Assembly (NCBI GenBank): GCA_964036155.1
Contig: OZ038423.1
Location: 74,539,249 to 74,603,248, forward strand
Source of the DNA: Diploscapter coronatus
Lineage: Eukaryota > Nematoda > Chromadorea > Rhabditida > Rhabditidae
DNA length: 64,000 nucleotides
Direction: 5' to 3'
Of the stretch, positions 24,454-37,211 are shown piece by piece (position 1 is the stretch's first letter; every line of letters begins with the position of its first letter). Under the pieces are notes generated by a model, which was not told the origin of the DNA, ran no database searches, and saw only the letters and a list, made by a program, of their open reading frames with translations. The position numbers were made by a program, and so were the translations under genes.

Positions 24454-25242
24454 GTATTAATGAATTTTCAAATTTTGCGTACTATTTTTAAAAGAAAGTC
24501 TCTTCATCCCTCAAACAAAATACGAATGAAAAGGTAATAGAATGACTTATATTATTGCAGATCTTTATTTGGCGAATTTTTATACGATAAAAATCAGAGA
24601 ATCGAAAACCGTATTTATATAGGTCATAAATACACGGATTTGTTAGTTTCCATGTGGTAGCTTACCTTGCAAACTAAAGGTAAATTGATAAAATAGTCGC
24701 GTGGCTACAGATACACAAGTATGTCTGTACAAAAATTAGCACGAGATTTTCTTTTCTTCATAATATGTTCATTTTGATTGATGGAATTCGATGTTTTTGT
24801 ACAGAAAATATTTCGTTTTATTCGTTCTTTACAAATACCTTGTTTACGCACCAGACAACCTTTATGTACACGAATCTTGTTACTCACAAATAGGGTTTGA
24901 CATATCTGCCAAGGTAAGAGGCACTACTTTTCAGCTTTTCTAAAATTTGGGTTCAATCTTTGCATCATGAAATTTCATAAGTAGGTGATTTGTGGAGCCT
25001 AAATTCTGTACAATTTTCGAGCTGGACATCTGAAACGCATGCCTTATTTTCACAAGTTTCAAAGTTATTTAAGTCTGGTTTATAAACGTATCCTTGAAAA
25101 TGCAGCTAGGGTTTCCTTTGCACTTTCACACATTCTCACTTTTGTAGTTTACTCCTTGTAGTTGGATCGAGAACAGTGCTTTCATATCTTTTCCATTACT
25201 ATTCTCACTGTTCTTTATCTTTCTCGCCTGCTTTCTGTTGTG

Positions 25243-25250
25243 TATAAATA
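25243..25250 (+). promoter_or_regulatory. TATA-like box of the hydrolase gene
   Basis: TATAAATA sits 111 bases before the ATG. A trans-splice-type acceptor (TTTTTTTTCAG) at about 25324-25334 lies between the two. It is a plausible core promoter, but AT-rich DNA gives such matches by chance. Confidence 0.35.
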
Positions 25251-25360
25251 TACTGCTATGCCAACATTTCTTATCGAATTTCTCCTAATATCGCTCGTTT
25301 CTGAACCTTCAAATTGTAAATCTTTTTTTTTCAGGTAAATCCTAGGTTTTCGAAGACAGA

Positions 25361-26354
25361 ATGCAGGTCGCCAAATCCAAACTCATCTATAAGGACAAGG
25401 AAGGGGCCGAAATGCACGGATGGCTCTTCGTTCCTGAGTAGAATTTTCTTATTCTTACTTATTTGAGCACTTTGTTTCAGGGGAAGCGGGAAGCTCCCCG
25501 GAGTCCTGGTTCATCATGCTTTCCAAGGGGTCACTGACTACGAAATTGGAAGGGCTGAACAAATTGCCAAGGTTTACAGGAGCTCGATTTGATCGAGAAC
25601 GGCGTAAAATCTATTCTATTCAGCTGGGATATGTGACCCTTGCAGCTGATGTCTACGGAGAAGGAAAGGTCGGAGCAACGAAGGAAGAATCGTTCGCAAT
25701 TCTCGCCAAACTAAGAGAACTCAGGTACTTCTGAGAACAAATTCGAATATTTAAGAAGTTTTCAGAACAACGACCTTGAAATGGAGATTGGAAGCTGCTG
25801 TGGAGAACATCAAGAAGCAGGACAGAGTCGATCCGAACAAGATTGCTGCGATTGGGTATTGCTTCGTAAGAAATGCTATTTTTCAAAGTTTAGCGTTTTA
25901 TTCAGGGAGGAATGTGCTCCATCGACATCGCCAGATACAATATTCCTGGTGTCCAATGCGTCGCTTCCTTCCACGGCACTTTGCAACCACTACCCGATAC
26001 TCCTCTCGATCACACTGAAGCTGCCATAATGGTAGGGATAAAACTTCACTTAACTAAAGACCTTCTTATTCTTCCAGGTCCACCACGGCGACGAGGACGA
26101 TCACATAAATCCTCAGGTCCAGCCATTCATGGAGGAAATGAGAACGAGAAAAGCCGACTTCTGCTTCACGTCTCATGGAAATGCAAAGCACTGTTTCACG
26201 GAGCCTCGTAACAAGCTTTTTCTTTGATGTCTTTCAAAATATCAAATCAGATGCCGCTGTTTTCAACAACCCGAACGCCGCTTACAACAAGGAAGCTGAC
26301 GTTCGTTCTTTCGCTTCCATGGTTGCGTTGTTCGAGGAGAAGCTAAAGCAGTGA
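25361..26354 (+). CDS. Dienelactone hydrolase family protein
   Basis: Seven exons (25361-25437, 25481-25571, 25624-25724, 25766-25865, 25906-26031, 26078-26207, 26251-26354) encode 242 aa, the usual length for this alpha/beta-hydrolase family. The nucleophile motif GYCFGGMC spans the exon 4/5 junction and supplies the catalytic Cys. The acid is probably the Asp in VHHGDEDDHI and the base the His in NAKHCFTEP. The early strand PGVLVHHAFQG, the segment LGYVTLAADVYGEG and the helix RLEAAVENIKKQ also fit. There is no signal peptide, so it should be cytosolic. Bacterial relatives open dienelactone rings; animal members act as general carboxyl-ester hydrolases, and the substrate here is not predictable. 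It is convergent with the membrane protein gene ending at 26601. The catalytic set is complete and no frame is broken. Confidence 0.9.
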
Positions 26355-26600
26355 ACTTTACCTACTTTAAAACCACTACTTCTTATGCGCGAATTGTTAA
26401 TTAGATTGGCTAGTTTTATAAAACCAAAATTATTTATTGAGAATCACGCATATCACTAACACCGTATTTAAAAAGTAAATCATGAGTTAGGAAAAAATGG
26501 CGAAGGATCGAATACCCATTTAATGTAGCTCAAAATTGAACAGAAAATATTTGATAAAAAGAAGATAGACAAAATATAGTCGGTCAAAGATTAGTTTGAT

Positions 26601-28410
26601 TTAAAGCTGATGGACCTCAACCGAAAGAGCACGACTGAAGCCGTTTGTCCTTTCTCCATCCTTGGCCGTTGAATGACTATCCGTCACGCAGCTCGCTGTC
26701 ATCGTCTCCTTCCTCGAAAGAGACGTCGTGGTGGACGCCATCTCGTGCTCTTCAGGAGGCGCCTAAAATGATAATAATTTTTCAGTTATCTATGAAAGTC
26801 TCGTAAGCGGGGTCGTCCAAGATTTACCCGTCCCCGTCCCGGCCCGCACCAAATACTTGGCGATTTTCCCGTTCCAGAAAAGTCGAATCTTGGACATCCC
26901 TGGTCATAAACTCGTGGAATGCGGATTTGGATAAGAAGAAAACGATTGGTTTCATTAATTTTCCCAGGATATATAATGTTGCGATATCAAAGAATAGTCA
27001 AAGTTTCAATTTTCAAACATCCCCATACTATGTCACCAAGGTTATAAATCGTGTTCTTGGTTGGCTTTTTCTAGCTTACCTTTTGATCTTCGACATGAGT
27101 TAGACAATTGATGTCTGAAATTATACTCTTGAAATTCTGTGTTTTTATACGATATACAGATGATACAGCAGGAGAATATGAGAAGGAGCAGGAAAAATAT
27201 TCCGATCGACGCAAAATCCCATCGAATTTTCGCGTAGAATGAGACGCCTTCTAAAAGATGTTTTTTTTCTTTCCTGAAAAATACGTGGATGCTCTTTACC
27301 GAAACACTGCTTTCCTTTGTCATGGCAGAATTTGATTGTGACCTTTTGATCTGAAATTGCTCATGAAGAGGATTTTCACCAGAAAATCTCACTGAATTTA
27401 TCCGTGGCATTGAAGACCGCGCTTTCGTTGAATTGCGTGTAGTTCTGACCATGCAGTCGAGCCACCAAGTGTTCGGAGCAATCTCGATAAATCGAATCTG
27501 AAAATCGAAGATGCAACTTTACTTGTTCTTCTTTTGAAAAACGAAGTACCTTTTGATAAACGATGCACTCGTACTTCGAGACAAGCGTAGTCGCATTGGA
27601 CCTGAAATGCAACTTGAAAGTGATGATAGTGAACCTTCCTTCGATCTTACAAGAACGACGTTTTCATGATATGCGCAGCTTCGAATACCACGGACGATAT
27701 TATGGGACTTTTTGCGCATTACGAGGGTTGGCTCACTGTTGAGGTCCGCAGACTGAAGATAGAGTTTAGACGTTGAATAGAGATACTTCATGGAACTGTT
27801 GTCAGCTCTAACTCGAAATTGATCACTAGTGTCAGCTCAAATTTCACAAAATGCAACTTTAGCAAATTTTGACCCGACTGTACTCCCCAATCAAAATGCA
27901 AATAATTATTTCAAATTCAGTAAATTCGAAACACAATCCGGAGCTCGAACTTAAACTCAACTAACAGCGGGGTCAAGTTCAATTCAAGAAAAATATCGAG
28001 GTCGAGTTCATCTAGAGAAATTTGTTGAACTTTCGAAATTCCCGTCCAAATTTGCAATCACAATTTGAATTTTCTTTTCTGATTGCTCTCATGTCCTTCC
28101 TTTCATGCTGCTTCTCGCTCTTTCATCTGCTCATTCTACTAGACCTTGGATATTATTTCACTCAGCCAATTTTTTTACCTCACAAACCATAGCGATTTCT
28201 TAAAATCACTTTAAATATTTTTACCCTGAAGAAATCCTCATCTCGACAGACTGCACACAGCTGGGTAGAAATTACCGATTGGACGACTGACAAAATCGAT
28301 ATCAATCGATAGAATGCCGGTAGGAAATTTTCCAGCCTCATCAATTGAACCGTGGAATGACCGGTCAAAATCAACAATAGAGAAAAAATTATAGATAACG
28401 GGTATAACAA
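26601..28410 (-). CDS. Cysteine-rich single-pass membrane protein, 5' end and tail uncertain
   Basis: Consecutive in-phase exons: 28276-28410, 28225-28260, 27651-27752, 27550-27601, 27393-27497, 27300-27350, 27151-27250, 27080-27114. The first exon encodes a signal-like hydrophobic stretch (LLYPLSIIFSLLLILTG) but has no in-frame ATG before it. The ectodomain has a CAVC pair, CAYHENVVLVQCDYAC, three N-glycosylation motifs (NYT, NES, NAT) and KFCHDKGKQC. A membrane helix follows (ASIGIFFLLLLIFSCCIICI). A clear last coding exon, 26601-26762 (APPEEHEMASTTTSLSRKE to VEVHQL then TAA), requires phase 0, whereas the preceding exon ends in phase 1. A short exon is therefore missing, or the frame is broken; direct joining gives a stop after GAS. 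A MITE-like repeat at 26808-26903 lies exactly in that gap. Family and function are unknown. Confidence 0.6.
26808..26903. repeat. MITE-like inverted repeat, about 96 bp
   Basis: The ends GGGGTCGTCCAAGATT and, on the other strand, CAGGGATGTCCAAGATT form terminal inverted repeats around a GC-rich core (CCCCGTCCCGGCCCG). The flanks TCGTAAGC and TCATAAAC agree at 6 of 8 bases. It lies in the intron before the last exon of the minus-strand membrane protein. Confidence 0.55.
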
Positions 28411-30282
28411 TAAAAAGCTCTGATCTGATACATCAGATACGAAGCGTTAAGCCTGAATGCTCAATATTAGATCAAAAAGTGGTCATTTTATCGGTGACTT
28501 TCAAAATACTGACAGAAAAGTGAGAGAATGCACTCTTCAGTCAGTGAGTGGAATTCTTACAAGAATGCGCGAAAAGACATCTGTGAGAGTTTCACGAACC
28601 AAAAATTCCGAAATACGAAATGAAATCGAATTTTGTGAATAGAAAAACAAACGGTTTTTCACAAAGGCATTTCTCTGCGCTGCCCCATGCAGCTAACTTA
28701 CAATAAACAAATCGTAAATGATATGGAACGTGATGCAATACGTGAGCTGAAGAGGCGTATCAGAAGCTGCATCTTTGTTATTGTTAGTCAAACCTTTGAA
28801 AAAAATCAAGAAGAGAATCCTTGCAAGATTTTCTTACATTGTAATAATGGAATCCTTCCATTCAAATCGAATCATTTGAACGCCATTACCGGCCGTCGCC
28901 TCGCCAGATCAAGTCAATTAACTCGAGCTCTCTAACTGATATGGTAGGTAAGGAAGTGAAGAGCTTATGTTACGTTCACCAAGTTTGGCTTATCTAATCA
29001 CCATGATTAGTTCTTTTTAAACATGGCATAATTTCATGGCAATATCTTTCATAAACTCCGCCAAAATCAACAAAAATTGGATCAAAATAGTTTCTGAACC
29101 ATCAATTTCATAAAATCTTCCCCCAATTCTACTTTTTGCACAACTTTATCTAATTTTTCTCTGTACTTGTCATGTAAATAACCGATAATTTTGTCGAAAT
29201 CTATGATTACGGCAACTTAATGGAAAATGAATGAAATTTGCATAAAAATTATTTATTATGAAAAATAACATGTGTTTGATTTAGAGTTTGTTGGAAATGA
29301 ATAAATTTATCGAAAATGATCAGAACAGTCGGTTTCCGAGACTAGATATGGCGTCACAATTTCAGAATTTCACGTGTTTGAAAACGGTAAATGAAAGCCA
29401 GCTCAAACTATCTAATATTGCAAATTATTATGAAAGAGAACATTTTTGGAAGAAGACAACACCAAATTAAGAGCATTGATAGACAAAATTGGCTAAGATT
29501 TTCAAATAGATTCTAAATCTACGATATGACACAATTCAAATGATAACCATTGATATCATTTTGATTAGGCCTCAAATGAATTGCAACAAATACAATAAAA
29601 GCACCAGAAATAATAAGCAAAAAATTAGATAAATCGCAATAAATGACATTTTAAGGTACTGTCACCTTCTACAGAAGGCACATTTTTGCAGAAAGAAATC
29701 TAAATGTCACATTTGTTATCTACAGATAAAAAGAATCAATTTCTAGTGACCTAAAAATAGACTTGGGATAGGTAATTGATTTTAGAAAATTTAAAATTCA
29801 ACCCAAGTATTTTCTTCTGAATAAGGCAATTAAAACCGGTGAACGCAATAACGAGCAAAATATCGTAAATGATATAGCCTTGATGAATTATTGATCAGGA
29901 AACTGATGTATTATGTGAAAACTGTTTAAAATTATTTCGTAGAGTACCAACGTTGGTGATTTTCTATTCAGAGAATAATATTCATGTATACCCTTTGGAT
30001 TCCGTAAAAATTCTCACACAAAATAAACTACTTTTATCAGAAATGAGAGAACAAATTAAAGACGAATTACATTTTGACTAGGAAAACTCAGAAATTCATT
30101 AACTTGTGTACATAATATGACATGAATTTGAATAGGTTATGATTTGAAATGATGCCACATTTTGATGAAATTTTTGAAAAGAAGCACTTTTAAAATGTGG
30201 CATTTAGAAAATTCAACGATTTTCTTGAAGAGTTCAGGAAAATCGAGAAAGTTATTTCTATAACCTTACCCAAGAGAAATAT
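28411..30282. other. Intergenic region, nothing supported
   Basis: AT-rich spacer between two minus-strand genes. Two plus-strand ORFs of 61 and 82 aa (28457-28935) lack splice context and known motifs. It should hold the promoter and missing first exon of the membrane protein. Confidence 0.45.
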
Positions 30283-33200
30283 TCATCGGTGATTCATCGA
30301 GATAGGTAAGTCGTTGGAGAGATTTATGTCGAATCGGTAATTTCTACGCAGCGATTCTGGCGAATACGAGTAATCGAATAGAGGGCCATCAAGCTGGAAT
30401 TCAATATTTTATCTTTTGCACGATTTTTGTTATTTTTAGTTCCACTCCAAAGATCATTTCTGTTATTTATTGAATTTCAATAAAAATCCACTACTTCACT
30501 ATTTGTTATTTCTGTAACACGATTATTCATTTCGTAAACATGTTCTAAGTCGGCATTGCTAAATCTCAGATATCACTCGAAAAATTCAAACTCTCGTGCT
30601 CAACATCTCACACACACACAGTTTTAGGTAATTCAGGTGCAACATTGGTGAATTTTCGTCAAGTGCAGGATAAGACACTCGGAATTTGTTTTCAGGCAAT
30701 CTTACATTAAAAACTAAACCTCCACCAACAAATCTCACACTGAATTGCACCGATATAGACACAAAGATGACAAGGAATCCTAAACAAAGTCACGCAATTT
30801 TGTGAATAACTTCATTTTTATCGGCTGTCTCCCCATTTTTACTTTCAGTTTCGTTTTGTTGAAAACCCAAACCCACAATCAGAAGTGACTGCATTCATAA
30901 AACTGAACCCGAAACCGTCCCGTGCCCGAGCCCGTTGATGAGTTTTCTGGACCATCCCACCAAACCCGCCCCGAAGGTGATCGAGTACTTTGAGAGTAGG
31001 GGAGATGCTAAAATCATTTTGGGGGTGGCGATTTTCCCTCCTCCAAAACCCAAGGTGGTTGACTAACCCGTCTATTGAATCCGTTCATGGTTTCGGACAT
31101 GGAGCGACCCAAGGAGGAGCTCGAGCTGTGCCACGGAGCGGAAATTGGCACGTCGATGACACGTCTTCTCGACAGCGGCGATGAAGTCACCGAGGATGGC
31201 GAGTACAGGGAGGAAGTGTAGTTAGTCGAGGTATAGGAGGAAGGATATTGACGCTGAAAACAGTGGAATACAACATTTATACACTGCATTTCTTTGACAC
31301 ATTTGGAATTTCGAAATAAAAGCTTCCACCCAAATCATCCACGTCTTGTTCGGACAACTCACATTGGGGTGTGCAGTTAGTAGAAGAGTTTAGGTATGAA
31401 GAGAATAAGCTAGGTTAGCACAAAACGCTCAAATCATTCACGAAGAGAATGTAATCATGCAAGAACCTGATAGAGTTAGTAGTCAAGCCAAGAAATTAAT
31501 GTTATAGCATTAACGGCACCCTATCTCTACCTGAGTAGTTTACATGAGCGGTAGGCGGGCAAATGAGCGTAGTGAAATGAATTTTTGGCAAGAAATATGG
31601 CTAGAGGACGCTGAGTAGATAGATCAAGTAGGCTGAGAGTACGTGCGTGACTAGAGACTAACTGATTGATGAAGCGGGATGACACCGTTGATTATTTCTT
31701 CTAAAAACAAGCACTAAGTTTACTGAACCAACCCCTATTTCACAAGCCTTTGCATATACAACTTCGGTGCAAATGAGGTCATTCATTTGAACGATGAATT
31801 TTCAGGCATTAGAGTTGCAAGAGAGCATTTGGGTTCTTGACAATTAGTGTGTTTTCTGCTTTTCAGGAGGTCGAACTTAGCACGACTTTCTAAAATGCAT
31901 ACATACCTGTCTGGCTGCAGCTGCTTCTTTGACCGCTCGCTTTACGGCTTCAACTTCGTTATCGAATTTGGCTGCATTCTTCTGCGCCTCTCGCAAACTT
32001 GATCCGGCGGCAGTAGTGCCGGCTCCAGTTGTGCCAGCAGCTTTCTTCACCGTCCCATCCTTGGACATCGTCTTCTTCAACGTGCGCTTCGGCTTCGGTG
32101 CTGCAGACTCTGGCTTCTCACCAGTGCTGACAAATTCCTCGGGTTTGGTTTTAGTGGTGGAAACAGGTTTTTTGGGTGTAGTGGTAGTGGTGTTATTGGT
32201 TGTGCCAGATGGTGCGGTCTCGCTCTTCTTTCTCACCACTCGCTTCTCAGCACCCGTCTTTGCGGCTGCCGACGCGCCCTTAGCTTCGGCGGCTTTTCCC
32301 TTGTCCTCTTTAGTTTCGGTAGTGGTTTTGCTAACTTGTTTCTTTGCTGATCCGTTGGCGATCGGAGTCGTCTCCTTGTCGGTATGCTCAGGAGTCGTGT
32401 TTGAACTGAAATAGTTATTCTTTTTCCCCTACTCTGACTTAGCATTTTACCTTGTAGAGGATAGACCCGATTTGAGGAAATAAGGACGTGGTGTAGGAAT
32501 TGTCGGCGTCGATTCGGATGAAATCGCAGTACCGAACTTCTCTCTGGCCTATAATTTCAGAATCAATGCATGTATGCGCTTTCCAGACATTTGTTTTACT
32601 TTATCGAACCGGCCAGAAGCACCCGTGACGTCGCGTCGTCGAGAGTTGGCATCTGGAGAGGATGAACCTGGGGAAACAGAAGGAGACGTCGAAGACAGCG
32701 AAGACAACGGAGAAGCCATCGTGCTATTTTCGCCCGATGGACTGGAAGCTCGTTGCCTTCCATAGCTGTAGGCCGATTTCTTCACTGGCGTCGCCGGTGT
32801 CTCTTGAATTTCGGGCTTCGCTCGAGAGAAATCCGTCCTGAAAAAACAGTGCTTGAATACTCACAGCAATAGCTTTCTCCTTACTTGACACTGATTGGAT
32901 CAGGTATCCGCTTTCCATTCAGTCTCTTTGGTTCATCCTTCTTGGCCGGTGTTGGTTCGCATTCAACTTCCTCCTCCTCCTCCTCCTCCTCCTCGATCTC
33001 AACCTTCCTCACTCCAGTCGCGCCCCGGGTTGGACTTTGAGTTCGAGCCCTATCAGTGGCACTATGAGGCTCATCGAGGTACGATCGCCTGAAACTTCCT
33101 CATTGAGTTTTTTTTCGAAGACTCTTACCAACCTTTCCGAGTTCGCTCGGTCCTTTCTCGGGTCGTTCAACGTCAACTGGTTCTTCTCCGTGGGACAGTT

Positions 33201-36200
33201 ATTGTTGGACGCTCTCCTCAAGCCGTAATTCGTGTCAACTGGTGCCCATTTCGACACTGGCTTGGGCTTCGGATTTCCATCGGCGTCCTTGTTGTTGTTG
33301 ACCTGAAACCTTGTAAATTCATTTCGATTATAGATATTTTGTCAATCTGTTAACCTCCAAAAAGCTGCTCCTGAGCGGTGAAGGTCTGAACGTGGCTCTT
33401 GGCAGGGTTCCTCCTTGTACTTGATCTGCAACAAGTCGACTATCAATCGGTAAGGTGGTCAACGATGAGTCACACGAATCGTCTATAAGTTCAGATTAGT
33501 TGAAGGCACGCACCGCAAACACATTAGATAGTTAGGAGTTATCTCTTTTCATAAAGACCACTTTCAACTTATTGAAATGAAAAAATAAACAACGTAGTAG
33601 AGATTAGTGAAAAATCAAGTTCGTTAGAATGATCGGACCTACCGTCACTAAGACCCATCAACTTGGCCATTGCTCCCATCTTCGAGGCGACGGTGCCCTT
33701 CTTGATTTCACTGTTGATCTGATCAGCTGATACCTGAAAAGGATATCTTGAGTCTTTCCCATTTCTTCTGAGGCGTACCTTCAGACTGTTTTCGTCGAAA
33801 CCAACGTCTGGCTTTATTGGTGCTTGTCCCTTCTTGTGCATGACAATTGGTCGTCTTCCTCCAATTGTTTGCTCAGGAGAGTCGTCTCGAGGTTCGGGTG
33901 TGCGATATTCACGTCCGACTGGAGTTGCATATCTGCAAATCTTGTACTTGGTTTCGATGGAGATTGCTTCAACACTACCGCTCATCCTCCGAGTCGATTC
34001 CGAGAGCTGATTTCGGTCTCATCGGACTCCTTCCCCTATCCGGCATGGGCGGAGGAGGAGCAGGTTCAACCAGAGTTACGGACTTCCCTCGCATCTCCTC
34101 ATCAACAAACAGACCCGATTTGTCGTTCGTCACGGCTTTCTTCAGCTTGATGCCTCCTTGGATACTCTTTAGCAGTTGGCCCAAATCAACCTAAATATCG
34201 ACATTCTTATGTGAAATTATAAATTAAAAAAGAAAAAAGCATATACATCCTGAGTAGCTTTGCCTCCCAATTTGGCGAGTGCTGGATTGGCTGGACCTGG
34301 AGATTTTGGTCGGTTGACTGGAGGTGCGGGTGGGGCTAGTCCGCCGTTCATCATCGGGGGCGGTGGAATGCCTAAATGATCGGGATGAGGTCAATGTTGA
34401 CGGCCGGAACGAGGGATCTTACCGCCCATTGGAGGAGGTGGGGGAATTCCGCCGAGCATTGGTGGGGGAGGGGGAATGCCACCGGAGAATGTGGGCACTG
34501 GTGGTATCGAGCCTGCTGAAATGTGCCACCAGATCAATTTGCATTTTCGATTTTCTCGGGTTTGTATCAAACGAGTTTATAATCCCTGCATTTCGCATGC
34601 TGTACGCACTATTTGTCTATGCAATCGCGCGTATGAGTAACATCAATGATGAAGAGATGCAATCAATGCGCACGCAATGGAATTCAATTACGAAATACGA
34701 ATACTTTTGAAGAAGAAAATATATAACAAATTGAAGTTTCGAGAAAACATTTCAAAAGAATTTCAATTTCGGACAAACCTAGAAGTTTCAATTGCTCTAA
34801 TTACAAGAGTTGCGTTTGCTAACATGATTCATTAAATTTCTTTTTCATATCAAAAACTTCGCTAGTATTGTTCTGAATGCCTAAGAATATCCATGTTTCT
34901 CGTAATACGTCTATTTTGTTATTCCCCCTCGCATATGAAACTTGCAACTTGAAACTTGTTTTTTTCGAGTTGGGTAAAAAATTGTGCGGCAAAATTACAG
35001 AAGGGGAATTGTAAAGAATCACGACTATGTAAATATACACAGAAAAATGACTATGTACTATGCGCGTTGAGGGAAATGAGGAATAGATGAATGAACCTTA
35101 TGAAAACGCAGCGACGCCCTATGGAAGAATGCAGAGATAGAGATTACTGGAAAAGTAATTAATGATGTGACGTAAATAAATACTCAATTTGAGGAATAAT
35201 GGAAAGAAGAAAAGTACATTATTTAACACACGATATGAATTTGAAAATGCTACTAGATCCGAATTTTTATAAGTTAGTTTGATGAAAACTGGTATCGCAT
35301 CGAATGCATTTTATTTTCTAAAATACGGCCAATTTAGACAAAAATAGATGCTGCGTAATTTCGAAAATACGAATTGCGCATTGTCTAATATTGAAATTGA
35401 AATCAAAATCCATTCTTGAATAGCCAAAATGTCTCTAATTAGGCTGCAGAAAAGTGCGCTAATTTCCTTGCCTCTAATATTCGTCGATCTCCGAAAATAA
35501 TTCACAATCGCATTATGCACAACGACTTAAATTTTAATGAGCCTCAGGTATATAAACGATAATAAGATGACGAGTTTAAAAAATATACATAAAAATAAAA
35601 TAGTCCTTACGTTTGACAGGTGGTGGGATAGTAGAGACGGAAGGGACTGTAGTTGCGAGTGAGGGAGTGACTGCAGAAGGCGGCAAGATCCCAGAGGGAG
35701 GGGCACGCTTCGTGGGAGCGACCTGCAAATCGAAGGTAAGCTGGAGATTTTTGACGAAGAAGAGCTCTTTTCTGATCCTGCAAGAAAGAATACAAATCGA
35801 CTAAAATACGAGGGGAACAGTAATTCTGGTAGAATGAATGCGAAAGACAGTCGGGCAATTTGGCTAAATATTCGAGAAATCGAGAAATAGCATGACTCAA
35901 AGAGTCGGAGAAATGGAAAGCGAGCAAATTACGGGTGGAAATAGCTCTGCCCAAAGAAATGTAAAAGAATGAGTAAGTTAAGGAAGCTAGGGAAAGTTAC
36001 AGAGAGTCAGAGTGCAAAGGGGTTGACTCGGTGATTCTGTGTTTAGTCAAGAGATGAACTGCGGCGTATGCGGGAAGGTAAAGAGAGAAGCGCCTCGGTA
36101 AGCAGCCCGACAAGAAATAAGAAATAGGCAAATTGCTCGGCAAGGTTAGGCAATTTTCACGTGCGGAGGCAGAGGGAGTCGACGAATTTCAAAACCTCCA

Positions 36201-36625
36201 GCAAAATTCGAGAGAAACCCATGTTTTCCAAAAATACCCATGAATGCATGCATTTGAGCAAACAGTTTCAGATGACTATTTTTAGGGAAGATATTTTGAA
36301 GGTATGGTAGAAGTGATGGGTTTTTGCAAAGAAAATTACCTCGTCTGCATCTTCACCCTCGGCGTAGATAATCGGCTTGGACTTGTCTACGGTTTTGGTC
36401 GGTCGAAGTTTGAAGCCTTTTTTGATTTCCTAAAATTTCTAGTTTTGACGGGTAAATTCAGAAAGGCTAGTTGGGAACCACAAGTTCTTCGAAAGAGTGG
36501 GATTTGGTATGTAGGTAAAGAATTTTTGCCTATGCTATTTCGCATGGCTTGCGGACCTGTAGTTGTCAAGTTGCTATTCAGAAAAATCAACTTACATCTA
36601 AAATTGGAAGCCCCGAGAAGGCCAT
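30283..36625 (-). CDS. WH2-domain, polyproline actin-binding protein
   Basis: Sixteen exons join in phase to 827 aa: 36596-36625, 36340-36429, 35611-35722, 34423-34515, 34247-34371, 33979-34190, 33779-33932, 33643-33733, 33355-33425, 33133-33302, 32885-33088, 32600-32837, 32451-32548, 31907-32405, 31068-31253, 30283-30393. The N-terminus [19 protein letters not shown] looks like a WH2 motif (residues 4-23). A second, better one is [18 protein letters not shown] (about 152-169). Between them lies a proline-rich stretch ([19 protein letters not shown]) that should bind profilin or EVH1/SH3 domains. The layout resembles WIP/verprolin-type regulators of actin assembly, but no WASP-binding C-terminal motif was seen. 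Later parts are low complexity: nine glutamates in a row, SSTSP repeats, a Lys/Thr/Ala region, a short helical stretch ([20 protein letters not shown]) and a Ser/Tyr-rich end ([19 protein letters not shown]). Cytoskeletal role inferred; actin binding is the firm part. Confidence 0.85.
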
Positions 36626-36714
36626 GGCCTCGACAACGGTGAACTTCCGTGAAGAGCCAACCGAACTTCGATGAAAATCTAAAAGTTCCATAATTAAACT
36701 GGAGCTTCAATATA

Positions 36715-37211
36715 TACAGAGTATTTCAGCATAATTTTACAACTTTTTCCCTGAATAAAATTTCTCAGATTATTTTTGAAAACAGTCAACGGAATTTATG
36801 AAAATGCATAGTGTTACCCACTTCCCATTTATGCGTAGACCTGAGCATACCGGTGGCGACATAAAATTTCTAAGTTTTTCCTTAACATTGAGCCCGCGGT
36901 TTTTAGGGCACAGGCCTTTGCGAATCAGTGCTAACTAAAAACGGCTTTCAGATTCGGAATCAGCATAAAATTCTGCATATCTTTCATGCCTAATTTGATT
37001 AAAAAGCAACAAATAAAAATCTGCGATTTTTCTGCGGCCAATTCCGGGGAAAAGAATCCGCCGCCGGTATGCCCAGATCTACCCGTAAATGGAAGTGGGT
37101 AAAGCCTTATATTTTTTAAATTATAAATCTCGTTAGTCGTTTTAAAAAATAAATTGTAGTAAAAATTTAATTCAAGAAAAAAGTTGTAAAATTATGATAA
37201 AACACCCTATA
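36715..37211. mobile_element. Mariner-like non-autonomous element, about 497 bp
   Basis: The left end TACAGAGTATTTC and the right end, read in reverse (TATAGGGTGTTTT), resemble mariner termini. Both continue with the identical CATAATTTTACAACTTTTT, giving inverted repeats of about 35 bp. TA is present at both borders. There is no transposase ORF. It lies just upstream of the WH2 gene. Confidence 0.65.

Larger units (their letters stand above)
22210..25360. other. Intergenic region between divergent genes
   Basis: About 3.1 kb between the starts of the transporter (minus) and the hydrolase (plus). It contains the MITE at 24396-24453 and a moderately GC-rich stretch at 23300-23800 whose ORFs look random. 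A repeat-like end, TTTCGTGCAGCCCTG, at about 24077-24091 may be another MITE remnant. The hydrolase promoter lies at the right end. Confidence 0.45.

Noticed and set aside
31929..32414. 161-aa plus-strand ORF rich in Val, Phe and Leu
   Set aside because: It is the antisense shadow of the Lys/Ala/Thr-rich exon of the WH2 gene, whose minus-strand frame has proper splice sites.
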